Origin: Edwardsiella piscicida
GTDB taxonomy: Bacteria > Pseudomonadota > Gammaproteobacteria > Enterobacterales > Enterobacteriaceae
Direction: 5' to 3'
NCBI RefSeq assembly: GCF_001896205.1
Contig: NZ_MPNU01000001.1
Span: 3,708,032 to 3,772,031, forward strand
DNA length: 64,000 nt
A model generated the notes under the pieces. That model saw nothing but the letters and a program-made list of their open reading frames with translations. It was not told the DNA's origin and searched no databases. Below are positions 1 to 8,355 of this stretch, piece after piece; within the stretch, counting starts at the first letter, position 1; the number at the start of each line of letters is the position of its first letter. The position numbers and the translations under genes were made by a program.

Positions 1-243
1 TGCCTGCTCTGCCTGCTCTGCCTGCTCTGCCTGCTCTGCCTGCTCTGCCTGCTCTGCCTGCTCTGCCTGCTCTGCCTGCTCTGCCTGCTCTGCCTGCTCT
101 GCCTGCTCTGCCTGCTCTGCCTGCTCTGCCTGCTCTGCCTGCTCTGCCTGCTCTGCCTGCTCTGCCTGCTCTGCCTGCTCTGCCTGCTCTGCCTGCTCTG
201 CCTGCTCTGCCTGCTCTGCCTGCTCTGCCTGCTCTGCCTGCTC
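1..243 (-). repeat. 27 perfect tandem copies of a 9-bp unit coding Glu-Gln-Ala
   Basis: The plus strand is an uninterrupted array of TGCCTGCTC. On the minus strand it reads GAGCAGGCA, which is Glu-Gln-Ala in the ftsY frame. Positions 1-243 hold exactly 27 units with no mismatch. The array reaches the window edge, so the true count is higher or unknown. Because the unit is a multiple of three, copy-number change would lengthen or shorten the FtsY acidic domain without breaking the frame. Confidence 0.97.
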
Positions 244-465
244 TGCAGCAAGCGTCGTCACGGCGGGCGCAATGTCAAGCGCTGGCGTTTCGGCGGGGGC
301 TATCTCTGCGCAAGGTTCGGGAACTGACGCGGGATCGGCGGCCGGAGCGGCCGGCTCGGGCGCGTGCTCCTGCGACTGCGCCGGGGAGTGCTCTTGGGGC
401 TGATCTTCCTGCTGTCGGCCAAATCCCAGCCAGGAGAAAAATCCACGTTTCTTATCTTTTGCCAT
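1..465 (-). CDS. ftsY: Signal recognition particle receptor FtsY, N-terminal part (cut by window start)
   Basis: FtsY is the SRP receptor GTPase that delivers ribosomes making membrane proteins to the SecYEG translocon at the inner membrane. Only the first 155 codons are in the window; the NG GTPase domain lies outside it. The protein starts MAKDKKRGFFSWLGFG, the basic/aromatic amphipathic start typical of enterobacterial FtsY. An acidic, Pro/Glu/Gln/Ala-rich A domain follows. From about residue 75 to the window edge it consists only of Glu-Gln-Ala triplets. The ATG at 465 is the natural start because it gives the conserved N-terminus. rsmD is divergent, as in E. coli, which supports the call. 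The identification rests on the N-terminus and neighbours, since no GTPase motif is visible. Confidence 0.9.
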   Translation of the reverse strand, partial: MAKDKKRGFFSWLGFGRQQEDQPQEHSPAQSQEHAPEPAAPAADPASVPEPCAEIAPAETPALDIAPAVTTLAAEQAEQAEQAEQAEQAEQAEQAEQAEQAEQAEQAEQAEQAEQAEQAEQAEQAEQAEQAEQAEQAEQAEQAEQAEQAEQAEQA

Positions 466-867
466 CTTACGACTCTACTCCCGCCTCAAATCAAGGCTAT
501 AAGCGAACTCCCGCCGTTAGCTGGCGCGGGCAAAGCCGCGCGACGAGAGACATCAATTCGGTTTAAAAAATATCAAGGATTGAGTTTATCACTTAACCAT
601 CGCTCGCAACATGGATGTAACCGGGTTTCGGGTGGCATTTCAATCAATAAAGGATTAGGCTGTGTTCCGCCTGCGCCCAAGAGCGCCGCAGGCGGCATCT
701 TTGGCCAGCGCGCCTAGCGAAAGCGGCGAAGCGGACCATTAAACAGTATGGCACGGCCTGCGCCGCGCACGCATCCGCTCTGCCGCCGGCTCCGATGGCG
801 GGCGAGCCGTAGGACGGACATCCGTCTGACGCCGCTCACTGTTTCCCCAACGACACTAACAGATTAC
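466..867. other. Intergenic region between divergent ftsY and rsmD
   Basis: These 402 bases hold no convincing gene. A 9-bp inverted repeat (CCGCCTGCG at 667-675, CGCAGGCGG at 687-695, 11-nt loop) is the only strong structure. It has no T tract and may be a transcript hairpin rather than a terminator. A smaller palindrome (GACGGA, CA, TCCGTC) lies near 816-829. Promoters for both genes must lie here, but I could not pick convincing -35/-10 pairs. Reading frames through it have no ribosome-binding sites or family features. Confidence 0.6.
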
Positions 868-1479
868 ATGGCAAAAAAACCTCACGCACAACCCTGCGGC
901 CAGATCCGCATCATCGCCGGACAGTGGCGCGGCCGCAAACTGCCGGTGCCGGACAGCCCGGGACTCCGCCCCACCACCGACCGGGTTCGGGAAACCCTGT
1001 TCAACTGGCTAGCGCCGATCCTGCACGATACCCAGTGTCTGGATGCCTTCGCCGGCAGCGGCGCCTTGGGGTTTGAGGCCGTCTCGCGCTACGCGGCGCG
1101 CGCGACCCTGCTGGAGTCCGATCGGCAGGTCGCGGCGGGACTGCGTAAAAACGCGGCCCTGCTCAACTGTCCCCAGATTGAGGTGATCCACACCGATACG
1201 CTGCGCTTTCTGGCGCAGCCGGGAACGCCGTATCAGGTGGTGTTTCTCGATCCCCCCTTCCGCCAGGGGCTGCTGAACGACACGCTGACGCTGCTGGAGC
1301 AGAACGGCTGGCTGGCGGCGGACGCCTGGATTTATGTCGAGAGTGAGGTCGACGGCCCTGCCCTGCCCATTCCAGCCAGCTGGGCGCTACAGCGTGAAAA
1401 GGTCGCCGGACAGGTCGCCTATCGGCTGTACCGACGCCAGGCGACGGCGCAACACGAGGGAGACAACCATGTGGATTAA
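868..1479 (+). CDS. rsmD: 16S rRNA m2G966 methyltransferase RsmD
   Basis: RsmD transfers a methyl group from S-adenosylmethionine to N2 of G966 in 16S rRNA during 30S assembly in the cytoplasm. The 203-residue product has the family N-terminus GQIRIIAGQWRGRKLPVPD, the SAM-binding motif DAFAGSGALGFEA at about residues 57-69, and the catalytic LDPPF motif near residue 127. The ATG at 868 (MAKKPH) was chosen over an in-frame codon 40 residues upstream, because only this start gives the usual family length of about 200 residues. yhhL begins inside its 3' end, as in E. coli, so the two are co-transcribed and probably translationally coupled. Confidence 0.95.
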   Translation: MAKKPHAQPCGQIRIIAGQWRGRKLPVPDSPGLRPTTDRVRETLFNWLAPILHDTQCLDAFAGSGALGFEAVSRYAARATLLESDRQVAAGLRKNAALLNCPQIEVIHTDTLRFLAQPGTPYQVVFLDPPFRQGLLNDTLTLLEQNGWLAADAWIYVESEVDGPALPIPASWALQREKVAGQVAYRLYRRQATAQHEGDNHVD

Positions 1480-1744
1480 TATTGGCCGCCTGCTGATGCT
1501 GGGCGTGTGGGGATTCATGCTGGCCAACCTGCTGCACGCGTTTCCGCGCCCGCTGAATATCTTCGTCAACGTGGCGATGGTCTTTATGGTGCTGATGCAC
1601 GGCCTGCAGGTCACCATGCTGAAGAGCACCCTACCGCTGGAGCAGCGCAAGCTCGGCTTTTGGCTGGAGCTGCGCATCTTTCTGTTCGGCGTATTTGAGC
1701 TGCTCGCCTGGCAAAAGAAGCAGCCGCCACGCCCGAAGAAATAA
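1469..1744 (+). CDS. yhhL: DUF1145 small membrane protein YhhL
   Basis: This 91-residue protein of the DUF1145 family has no known function. Three hydrophobic stretches (about residues 6-24, 31-50 and 67-83) predict an inner-membrane protein with a basic C-terminus ending in a KKQPPRPKK tail. The conserved core (FPRPLNIF, ALIFMV-like helix, MHGLQ, RIFLFGVFELLAWQKK) matches E. coli YhhL. The ATG at 1469 lies 11 bases inside rsmD and follows a GAGG Shine-Dalgarno about 8 bases upstream. A longer frame starting near 1334 is only the shadow of rsmD. Confidence 0.9.
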   Translation: MWINIGRLLMLGVWGFMLANLLHAFPRPLNIFVNVAMVFMVLMHGLQVTMLKSTLPLEQRKLGFWLELRIFLFGVFELLAWQKKQPPRPKK

Positions 1745-1788
1745 GGGCGGTGTCCCGAGACTCTGCGGGACACACGCCGGCGCGTCAC

Positions 1789-2145
1789 TTAAACCGCATC
1801 CGGGGAGAAAGCGACGAAGCGGGTGCCCTGCACACGCAGCGTCCCCCGCATCCCAGGCGTCAGCGTCGCACAGTCACGCTCAGGCAGGGTAAAACGCCGC
1901 GGCTCCCCTCCCCCCAGCGGCGTAAACTGGAGCGAATAACGTACCGTTTCAGCGACGATCTCCTCCCGCTGGCGCGAACGCAGCGGCGACGGCAGCGCGC
2001 GCTTCTCCGTCAGCGTCGCCCGCAGGCTCTGCGACGGCGCGGCATCGTTAGCGGCATGCTGGCGCCGCTGCTGAACAAAGCGCTGGGTCGCCAGCAACGC
2101 GATCGCGACCACCACGATGATAAAAAACAGCGGCGGGCGACTCAT
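1789..2145 (-). CDS. yhhM: DUF2500 domain protein YhhM
   Basis: YhhM is a 118-residue protein of the DUF2500 family with no known function. It has one N-terminal membrane anchor (PPLFFIIVVVAIALLA, about residues 4-19). A basic linker and a small predominantly beta domain follow, presumably periplasmic, ending with the family signature GTRFVAFSPD. Its ATG overlaps the stop codon of the DUF1820 gene upstream by one base (TGATG), so translation of the pair is probably coupled. In E. coli yhhM also sits between yhhL and yhhN, in this orientation. Confidence 0.9.
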   Translation of the reverse strand: MSRPPLFFIIVVVAIALLATQRFVQQRRQHAANDAAPSQSLRATLTEKRALPSPLRSRQREEIVAETVRYSLQFTPLGGGEPRRFTLPERDCATLTPGMRGTLRVQGTRFVAFSPDAV

Positions 2146-2462
2146 CAGGGCTTCTTCCCGTTAAACAGCGGAAATACCGCCACGTTATCCGCCAGATCGG
2201 AGATACGGGCGCTGCCGCGCTCGGTCACGGCGTCGATACGGATCACCGCCTGAATCGGGATGTAGCTGCGCGTCACCCCGGCGAACTCGCTTTTCAGCTT
2301 CTCTTCGCTCGGATCGACCAGCAGCGAGCCGTGGCTGTCAAAGACGAAATCCGCGATCTCAATAAAGCCAAACAGCGGACTCTGTATGATTTCCCGCACG
2401 TACAGCTGATAATTTTTTCCGTTATTCATGAACTGGATACGGTATAGCGGCTGACTGGACAT
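2145..2462 (-). CDS. DUF1820 family protein
   Basis: The 105-residue product begins MSSQPLYRIQFMNNGKNYQLYVREI and contains LFGFIEIADFVFD, the pattern of the gammaproteobacterial DUF1820 family. Function is unknown. It has no signal peptide or membrane segment and looks like a small cytosolic beta-rich protein. It heads a two-gene unit with yhhM (one-base overlap). In E. coli no such gene lies between yhhM and yhhN, so this is lineage-specific gene content in an otherwise conserved block. The region 2463-2655 upstream holds the divergent promoters for this gene and yhhN. Confidence 0.82.
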   Translation of the reverse strand: MSSQPLYRIQFMNNGKNYQLYVREIIQSPLFGFIEIADFVFDSHGSLLVDPSEEKLKSEFAGVTRSYIPIQAVIRIDAVTERGSARISDLADNVAVFPLFNGKKP

Positions 2463-2655
2463 GGTGCTGCGTCGACTCCTCCGTTAAGACATTTAACACG
2501 ATCGCCCGACGGGCGCGCCCACAGCCTAACATAGGGACCCTCGCCTTTACATCGGCAGCGGGAAACCATTGTCGCTCCCGACGCCATCCCCTACACTCAG
2601 ACCATGGACTCTTCGGCGCGCGGCGCCGATCCCCACACCCTGAGTAGGAGGCTGC

Positions 2656-3282
2656 ATGAGTTGGGCATTTCTGGCGGTTCTATTTTCCGGCTGGCTGTAC
2701 GTCGACGCCAGTTACCGTGGTCCGAGCTGGCAGCGCTGGCTATTTAAGCCCCTGACCCTGCTGCTGTTGCTGATGCTGGGCTGGAACGCGCCGCATCTGG
2801 GGCCCGGCGGCTATTTCATTCTGCTGGGCCTGCTGGCGACCCTGGCAGCGGATGCCCTGCTGCTGCTGCCGCGTGAGCGGATGCTGTATGCCATCGGCGC
2901 GCTGTTTCTCTCCCAGCTGCTGTATACCATCAGCTTTGCCAGCGCCATGACCCTGGCTCTGTACTGGCCGCCGCTGCTGATCCTGCTAGCCATCGGCGTG
3001 GTGCTGCTGGCCATCATCTGGGGCCCCCTGGAGACCCTGCGCTGGCCCGTGGTCACCTATGTGGCGATGATGCTGGTGATGGTGTGGATCGCCGGGGCCC
3101 AGTACTTCGCCCGCGGTGACGATCAGGGATTTTCTCTGCTGCTCGGCGCCTGGCTGCTGCTGCTGGCCAACACCGTCTGGCTTATCGACCGCTTCCGCAC
3201 CCACTTCCGCGCCGCCGGCGCGCTCATCGCCTTCGGCTACTTCGTCGGACACTTTCTGATCGTCCGCTCCCTGTATCTCTGA
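2656..3282 (+). CDS. yhhN: YhhN family membrane protein (TMEM86/lysoplasmalogenase-like)
   Basis: A 208-residue polytopic membrane protein with seven to eight hydrophobic segments. It carries the family landmarks VDASYRGPSWQRWLFKPLTLLLLL near the N-terminus and AIGALFLSQLLYTISFA in the middle, and ends in GHFLIVRSLYL, identical to E. coli YhhN. Eukaryotic TMEM86 members of this family hydrolyse the vinyl-ether bond of lysoplasmalogens. The activity in Enterobacterales is not established, and this is a family-level hint only. A strong Shine-Dalgarno (TAGGAGG) precedes the ATG. The downstream neighbour in E. coli, zntA, is missing here and is replaced by yiiM. Confidence 0.92.
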   Translation: MSWAFLAVLFSGWLYVDASYRGPSWQRWLFKPLTLLLLLMLGWNAPHLGPGGYFILLGLLATLAADALLLLPRERMLYAIGALFLSQLLYTISFASAMTLALYWPPLLILLAIGVVLLAIIWGPLETLRWPVVTYVAMMLVMVWIAGAQYFARGDDQGFSLLLGAWLLLLANTVWLIDRFRTHFRAAGALIAFGYFVGHFLIVRSLYL

Positions 3283-3289
3283 CTCCGCC

Positions 3290-3315
3290 GCCGGCCCGCC
3301 TTGCGCGGGACCGGC
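3290..3315. terminator. Hairpin between convergent yhhN and yiiM
   Basis: GCCGGCCCGC (3290-3299) pairs with GCGGG-A-CCGGC (3305-3315), leaving one bulged A and a 5-nt loop. It sits in the short gap between two convergent genes. There is no T tract, so it is a weak or bidirectional terminator candidate. Confidence 0.4.
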
Positions 3316-3316
3316 G

Positions 3317-3991
3317 CTACCCCCGCCCGTACAAACGCCGGTTCATCTCTTCAATACGCCCGTGCAGTAGGCGATTCTGCAATGTCTTGCACCAGCTGGC
3401 GGAAAGCCCGGCGCAGGCCAGCAAGCGGCGGTACTCCGCTTCATCGAACGGCATGTGGAAAACAATGGCGATACACTGCGCCACGCTGATATCACCGTTG
3501 CGCGACACCAGCTCCAGCGGGCAGCGATCGCCGACGCGCCCCTCCGCCACGACCCGGTACAGCCAGCCGCAGCGGCCACTTTGCTGCATGTGCAGGGAGA
3601 GATCGCCTATCTCCATCATCTGATTCAGCTTGTAGCAGGGAGAACGCGGCTGAGTCACCTGAATCAGCGCCTCGCCCCAGCGATAAATATCGCCGATAAA
3701 GACCGACGCCTCATCCATCCCGAGAGTCGACAGGTTTTCACCGAAGACCGCGGCCTCAAAACGCTCCGCCTGCTGCGGATACGCCTGACGCCAGTAGTCA
3801 TAGTGCTCGCGCGGATAGTGGCACAGCGCCCGATCGGCGCCGCCGTGTATCCGCGACTCCGCCTGTTCATCCCCCGCTAGCCCCAGATGCAGCAGCGTCA
3901 GGGCATCGGTCATCTGATGTTTAACGATGGCGCTGCTTTTACCGCCGATAAAAGGTGCACAGCGACCAACGTAGACTTCGGGATAGCGCAT
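3317..3991 (-). CDS. yiiM: MOSC domain protein YiiM
   Basis: YiiM belongs to the MOSC domain superfamily, related to the C-terminal domain of molybdenum cofactor sulfurases. In E. coli it has been linked to molybdenum-cofactor-dependent detoxification of N-hydroxylated bases. The 224-residue product starts MRYPEVYVGR and contains HGGADRALCHYPREHYDYW, FGENLSTLG, and QPRSPCYKLN with the conserved Cys of MOSC domains. The C-terminal region ends EEMNRRLYGRG. The start at 3991 gives exactly the E. coli length; frames extending upstream add no conserved sequence. It lies just downstream of fdhD on the same strand, a Mo-cofactor-themed neighbourhood. Confidence 0.92.
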   Translation of the reverse strand: MRYPEVYVGRCAPFIGGKSSAIVKHQMTDALTLLHLGLAGDEQAESRIHGGADRALCHYPREHYDYWRQAYPQQAERFEAAVFGENLSTLGMDEASVFIGDIYRWGEALIQVTQPRSPCYKLNQMMEIGDLSLHMQQSGRCGWLYRVVAEGRVGDRCPLELVSRNGDISVAQCIAIVFHMPFDEAEYRRLLACAGLSASWCKTLQNRLLHGRIEEMNRRLYGRG

Positions 3992-4094
3992 GACGATAGC
4001 TCCAGATGAGGGGAAAAGGATTTGCCGCCCACCACTATAGCGGGCAACGGCAGCGGAGAAAACCGCCGCATGCGGCGGCACAGACGGGCGTAAC

Positions 4095-4919
4095 TCACAC
4101 GGCGAGCAGGCGCTGAGGATGGGTAAAAATCGTCCCCTTCCCGGGACGGCAGAACCCCACCAGCGTCAGGTTGCAGCGCTCAGCCACCTCAATGGCCAGG
4201 GTGGTGGCCGCGGAGACGGCGAACAGGATCTCCACCCCGCACATCGCCGCCTTCTGTACCATTTCATAGCTGGCGCGGCTGGATACCAGCGCCGCACCGG
4301 CCTGCCACCCGGGCTGGCGGGCACGCAGGCCCAGCAGCTTATCCAACGCCACATGACGCCCGACGTCCTCGCAGCCTCCCTGCAGCACCCCCTCGCCGTC
4401 AAGCCACGCGGCGGCGTGGGTACAGCCGGTCAGGTTACCGATCGTCTGCACCTCGCGCAGGCGCGCCAGCGCGCCGTCCAGCGTCGCCAGATCGAAACGC
4501 TGGCTAAACGGCAACGGCGCCAGCGGACGCAGCGCATCGCCAATCTGTTCAACCCCGCACACGCCGCACCCGGTGCGACCGGCCAGCGAGCGACGGCGCG
4601 CCTTCAGCGCCATAAAACAGCGACTGGAAAGCTCGATCTGAACCTCCAGCCCATGACAGGCCGTCTGAACCTCCATGCCGTAGATGTCCTGCGGCGAACG
4701 GATGATCCCCTCTGACAGGGAGAAGCCCAGGGCAAACGCCTCTAGCTCTTTCGGCGACGCCATCATCACTACGTGGGAAATACCGTTATAGACCAGGGCG
4801 ACCGGAACCTCGTTGGCGACCCAGTCAGGCCGCGGCTCGCTCGGTTCGGTGCGTGGCCAGACCGGAACGGTCGTCGCGCCGCACACGCGCTGCGGCAGTA
4901 GAGACGCTCTCTTATTCAC
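4095..4919 (-). CDS. fdhD: Formate dehydrogenase sulfurtransferase FdhD
   Basis: FdhD passes sulfur from IscS to the bis-MGD molybdenum cofactor, which is needed for active formate dehydrogenases. The 274-residue protein contains [23 protein letters not shown] and [11 protein letters not shown]. The functional CxxC motif is GCGVCG, with cysteines at about residues 118 and 121. It also has [15 protein letters not shown] and [14 protein letters not shown]. It is transcribed away from fdoGHI-fdhE, the same arrangement as in E. coli, so it serves that enzyme. The 373-bp gap upstream carries the promoters for both directions. Confidence 0.96.
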   Translation of the reverse strand: MNKRASLLPQRVCGATTVPVWPRTEPSEPRPDWVANEVPVALVYNGISHVVMMASPKELEAFALGFSLSEGIIRSPQDIYGMEVQTACHGLEVQIELSSRCFMALKARRRSLAGRTGCGVCGVEQIGDALRPLAPLPFSQRFDLATLDGALARLREVQTIGNLTGCTHAAAWLDGEGVLQGGCEDVGRHVALDKLLGLRARQPGWQAGAALVSSRASYEMVQKAAMCGVEILFAVSAATTLAIEVAERCNLTLVGFCRPGKGTIFTHPQRLLAV

Positions 4920-5292
4920 GTGCTATTCCCATCAAATTGACCGGTAAGGGAAAAACCCATCGCCTCTCACCGGACGCTATATCCATGACGATCAATTTTC
5001 ACCGACATGACCGCCGCGTAGCGCAGTTCGACCGAAAGGGCAACTCAGTAATTTGAATCACATAACAAAAATGGAAAAAAGAAGCTAAAAACAGCGCATT
5101 TCCCTATCAAAAGGCACCCTGTTTTAAAACCTCTCATTAACATTTTAATATACTTTCATGGTACACTGCGAGTAGGGAAATAATACCCAAAAAAGCGACA
5201 CGCAATAACAAACAATGAAAAGGAAACACACCGGCAGCATCGGGCCCGCCGGGGTATTTCAACAAACAATGTGGCTATTTGAGGAGCAATCC
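4920..5292. promoter_or_regulatory. Divergent fdhD/fdoG regulatory region
   Basis: This AT-rich gap holds no gene. A possible extended -10 (TATACT, 5149-5154) and a nearby TACACT (5162-5167, with TTAACA at 5137-5142) are candidates for the fdoG promoter, but the spacing is poor and the assignment is tentative. A good Shine-Dalgarno (GAGGAG, 5281-5286) lies 6 bases before the fdoG ATG at 5293. An in-frame ATG at 5215 is not the start because it would place 26 residues before the Tat signal. Confidence 0.45.
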
Positions 5293-8200
5293 ATGCAAGT
5301 CAGCAGAAGACAATTCTTCAGGATCTGCGCTGGCGGTATGGCAGGAACAACGGCAGCGGTGCTGGGCTTCGCCCCGTCGCTGGCTTTGGCGCAAACCCGG
5401 CAGTACAAGCTACTGCGCGCGAAAGAAACCCGTAACACCTGTACATACTGTTCCGTTGGCTGTGGGCTGTTGATGTACAGCCTGGGGGATGGTGCCAAAA
5501 ACGCAAAGGAGAGTATTTTTCATATCGAAGGGGACCCGGATCATCCGGTAAACCGCGGCGCGCTGTGTCCGAAGGGCGCCGGTCTCATCGATTTTATCCA
5601 CAGCGAATCCCGACTGCAGTACCCAGAATACCGCGCGCCGGGCTCCAACGTCTGGCAGCGCCTCAGCTGGGATGAGGCCTTTACCCGCATCGCCCGCCTG
5701 ATCAAGCAGGACCGCGATGCCAACTTCATCGCCACCAACGCCCAGGGCGTCACCGTCAACCGCTGGCTGAGCACCGGGATGCTATGCGCCTCGGCGTCCA
5801 GCAACGAAACCGGCTATCTGACCCAAAAGTTTAGCCGGGCGCTGGGGATGCTGGCAGTCGATAACCAAGCACGTGTCTGACACGGACCAACGGTAGCAAG
5901 TCTTGCTCCAACATTTGGTCGCGGTGCCATGACCAACCACTGGGTCGACATCAAGAACGCTAACCTGATCGTGGTGATGGGCGGTAACGCCGCCGAGGCC
6001 CACCCGGTCGGTTTCCGCTGGGCGATGGAAGCCAAAATCCATAACAACGCCAAGCTGATCGTGATCGATCCGCGCTTTACCCGCACCGCCGCGGTGGCCG
6101 ATTTCTATACCCCGATCCGCTCGGGCACCGATATCGCCTTCCTCTCCGGTGTGCTGCTGTACCTGATCGATAACAACCAGATCAACGCCGAATATGTGAA
6201 GAACTACACCAACGCCAGCCTGCTGGTGCGGGAGGACTTTACCTTTGAAGATGGCCTGTTCAGCGGCTACGACGCGGACAAACGCCGTTACGATAAGCGC
6301 AGTTGGAACTACCAGTTGGACGATCAGGGCTTTGCCAAACGCGACGATACCCTGCAGGATCCGCGCTGCGTATGGAATCTGCTGCGAACCCACGTATCAC
6401 GCTATACCCCAGAGGTGGTCGAAAACCTGTGCGGCACCCCGCGCGCCGACTTCCTGAAGGTCTGTGAATACATCGCGGAGACCAGCGCGCCGGATAAGAC
6501 CACCTCTTTCCTGTACGCCCTGGGCTGGACCCAGCATACGGTCGGCGCCCAGAACATCCGCACCATGGCGATGATCCAGCTGCTGCTGGGCAACATGGGG
6601 ATGGCCGGCGGCGGCGTCAACGCGCTGCGCGGCCACTCTAACATCCAGGGGCTGACGGATCTGGGGCTGCTGTCGACCAGTCTGCCGGGCTATATGAGCC
6701 TGCCGTCAGAGCAGCAGACCGACCTGGCCAGCTACCTGGCCGCCACCACCCCGAAACCGACCCTGCCCGGCCAGGTCAACTATTGGGGCAATACGCCCAA
6801 GTTCTTCGTTAGCCTAATGAAGTCCTTCTATGGCGATAAGGCGCAGGCGCAAAACAGCTGGGGATTTGACTGGCTGCCCAAGTGGGACAAAGGCTACGAC
6901 GTCCTGCAGTACTTTGAGATGATGTCGCAGGGGAAGGTCAACGGCTATATCTGTCAGGGCTTTAACCCGGTCGCCTCGTTCCCGAACAAGAACAAGGTGG
7001 TCGACTGTCTGTCCAAGCTGAAGTTCCTGGTGACCATCGATCCGCTGAATACGGAAACCGCCTGCTTCTGGCAGAACCACGGCGAGCTGAACGCGGTCGA
7101 TCCGACCACGATCCAGACCGAGGTCTTCCGCCTGCCCTCCACCTGCTTCGCCGAAGAGAACGGCTCCATCGTCAACTCCGGACGCTGGCTGCAGTGGCAC
7201 TGGAAAGGCGCCGATGCGCCGGGGATCGCCCGTAACGACGGCGAGATCCTCTCCGGGATCTTCCTGCGTCTGCGCGAGATGTACGCCAAAGAGGGCGGCG
7301 CGCTGCCGGAGGCGGTGCTCAACATGTCCTGGGACTACCTGACGCCGGAAAACCCGCATCCGGAAGAGGTGGCCCGCGAGAACAATGGCCGGGCGTTGGC
7401 CGATCTGACCGATCCGGTCAGCGGCGCCGTGATCGTCAAGAAGGGACAGCAGCTCAGCTCCTTCGCTCAGCTGCGCGACGACGGCAGCACCGCCAGCGGC
7501 TGCTGGATCTTCGCCGGTAGCTGGACCGAAGAGGGCAACCAGATGGCGCGCCGCGACAACAGCGACCCCTCCGGCCTGGGCAATACCCTGGGCTGGGCCT
7601 GGGCCTGGCCGCTGAACCGCCGCATCCTGTATAACCGCGCGTCGGCGGATCCGTCAGGGAAACCCTGGGATCCCAAGCGCGAACTGCTGCACTGGGACGG
7701 CGCCAAGTGGGTCGGCATCGATATCCCGGACTACAGCAATGCCCCGCCCAACAGCGGCGTCGGGCCGTTCATCATGCAGCCAGAGGGAATGGGGCGCCTG
7801 TTCGCCATCGACAAGATGGCCGAAGGCCCGTTCCCGGAGCACTATGAGCCGTTCGAAACGCCGCTGGGCACCAACCCGCTGCACCCCAACGTGGTCTCCA
7901 ACCCGGCGGCGCGCGTCTTTAAAGACGATCTGGCGCAGATGGGCAAGGCGGAGCAGTTCCCCTACGTCGGCACCACGTACCGTCTGACCGAACACTTCCA
8001 CTACTGGACCAAGCATGCGCTGTTGAATGCGATCATCCAGCCGGAGCAGTTCGTCGAAATCGGTGAGCGGCTGGCCAACAGCAAGGGCATTGCCAACGGG
8101 GATACGGTGAAGGTCAGCTCCAACCGCGGCTATATCAAGGCCAAGGCGGTAGTGACCAAGCGCATCCGCACCCTGCAGGTCAACGGTAAGGCGGTCGATA

Positions 8201-8343
8201 CCATCGGGATCCCGATCCACTGGGGTTACCTGGGCGTGGCGCGTCCCGGCTTCTTGGCCAACACGCTGACGCCGTTTGTCGGCGATGCCAATACGCAGAC
8301 GCCGGAGTTCAAGGCGTTCCTGGTTAACGTGGAAAAGGTGTAA
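5293..8343 (+). CDS. fdoG: Formate dehydrogenase-O major subunit FdoG, selenoprotein (UGA at 5878-5880 read as Sec)
   Basis: FdoG is the periplasm-facing catalytic subunit of formate dehydrogenase-O. It oxidises formate to CO2 at a bis-MGD molybdenum centre and passes electrons to FdoH. The coding region is 1,016 residues, including selenocysteine at codon 196 (5878-5880). On both sides of that TGA the translation follows E. coli FdoG (VDNQARV-U-HGPTVASLAPTFGRG), so the stop is a Sec codon, not a break. It starts with a Tat signal (VSRRQFFR, then a hydrophobic AVLGFAPSLALA). Next are the 4Fe-4S motif CTYCSVGCG and the Moco domains, ending AFLVNVEKV. The ATG at 5293 follows a GAGGAG Shine-Dalgarno. 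The operon continues into fdoH after 12 bases. The name fdoG rather than fdnG is based on the fdhD and fdhE neighbours. Confidence 0.97.
5878..5909 (+). promoter_or_regulatory. Bacterial SECIS element directing selenocysteine at UGA 5878
   Basis: Eleven bases after the TGA is a small hairpin: GG (5892-5893), one unpaired T (5894), AGCAA (5895-5899), loop GTC (5900-5902), TTGCT (5903-5907), CC (5908-5909). The bulged U and the GU in the loop are the features that SelB recognises in E. coli fdhF/fdnG SECIS hairpins. It lies inside the coding sequence, as usual in bacteria. Confidence 0.88.
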
Positions 8344-8355
8344 CGGAGGCTAACC

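Noticed and set aside
1-243. Tandem array resembling a CRISPR or minisatellite
   Set aside because: No spacers; the unit is 9 bp, in frame with ftsY and coding Glu-Gln-Ala, so it is a coding repeat.
5215-5880. Truncated fdoG as a pseudogene split by a stop
   Set aside because: The TGA at 5878 has a SECIS hairpin and the homology continues without interruption, so it is selenocysteine.
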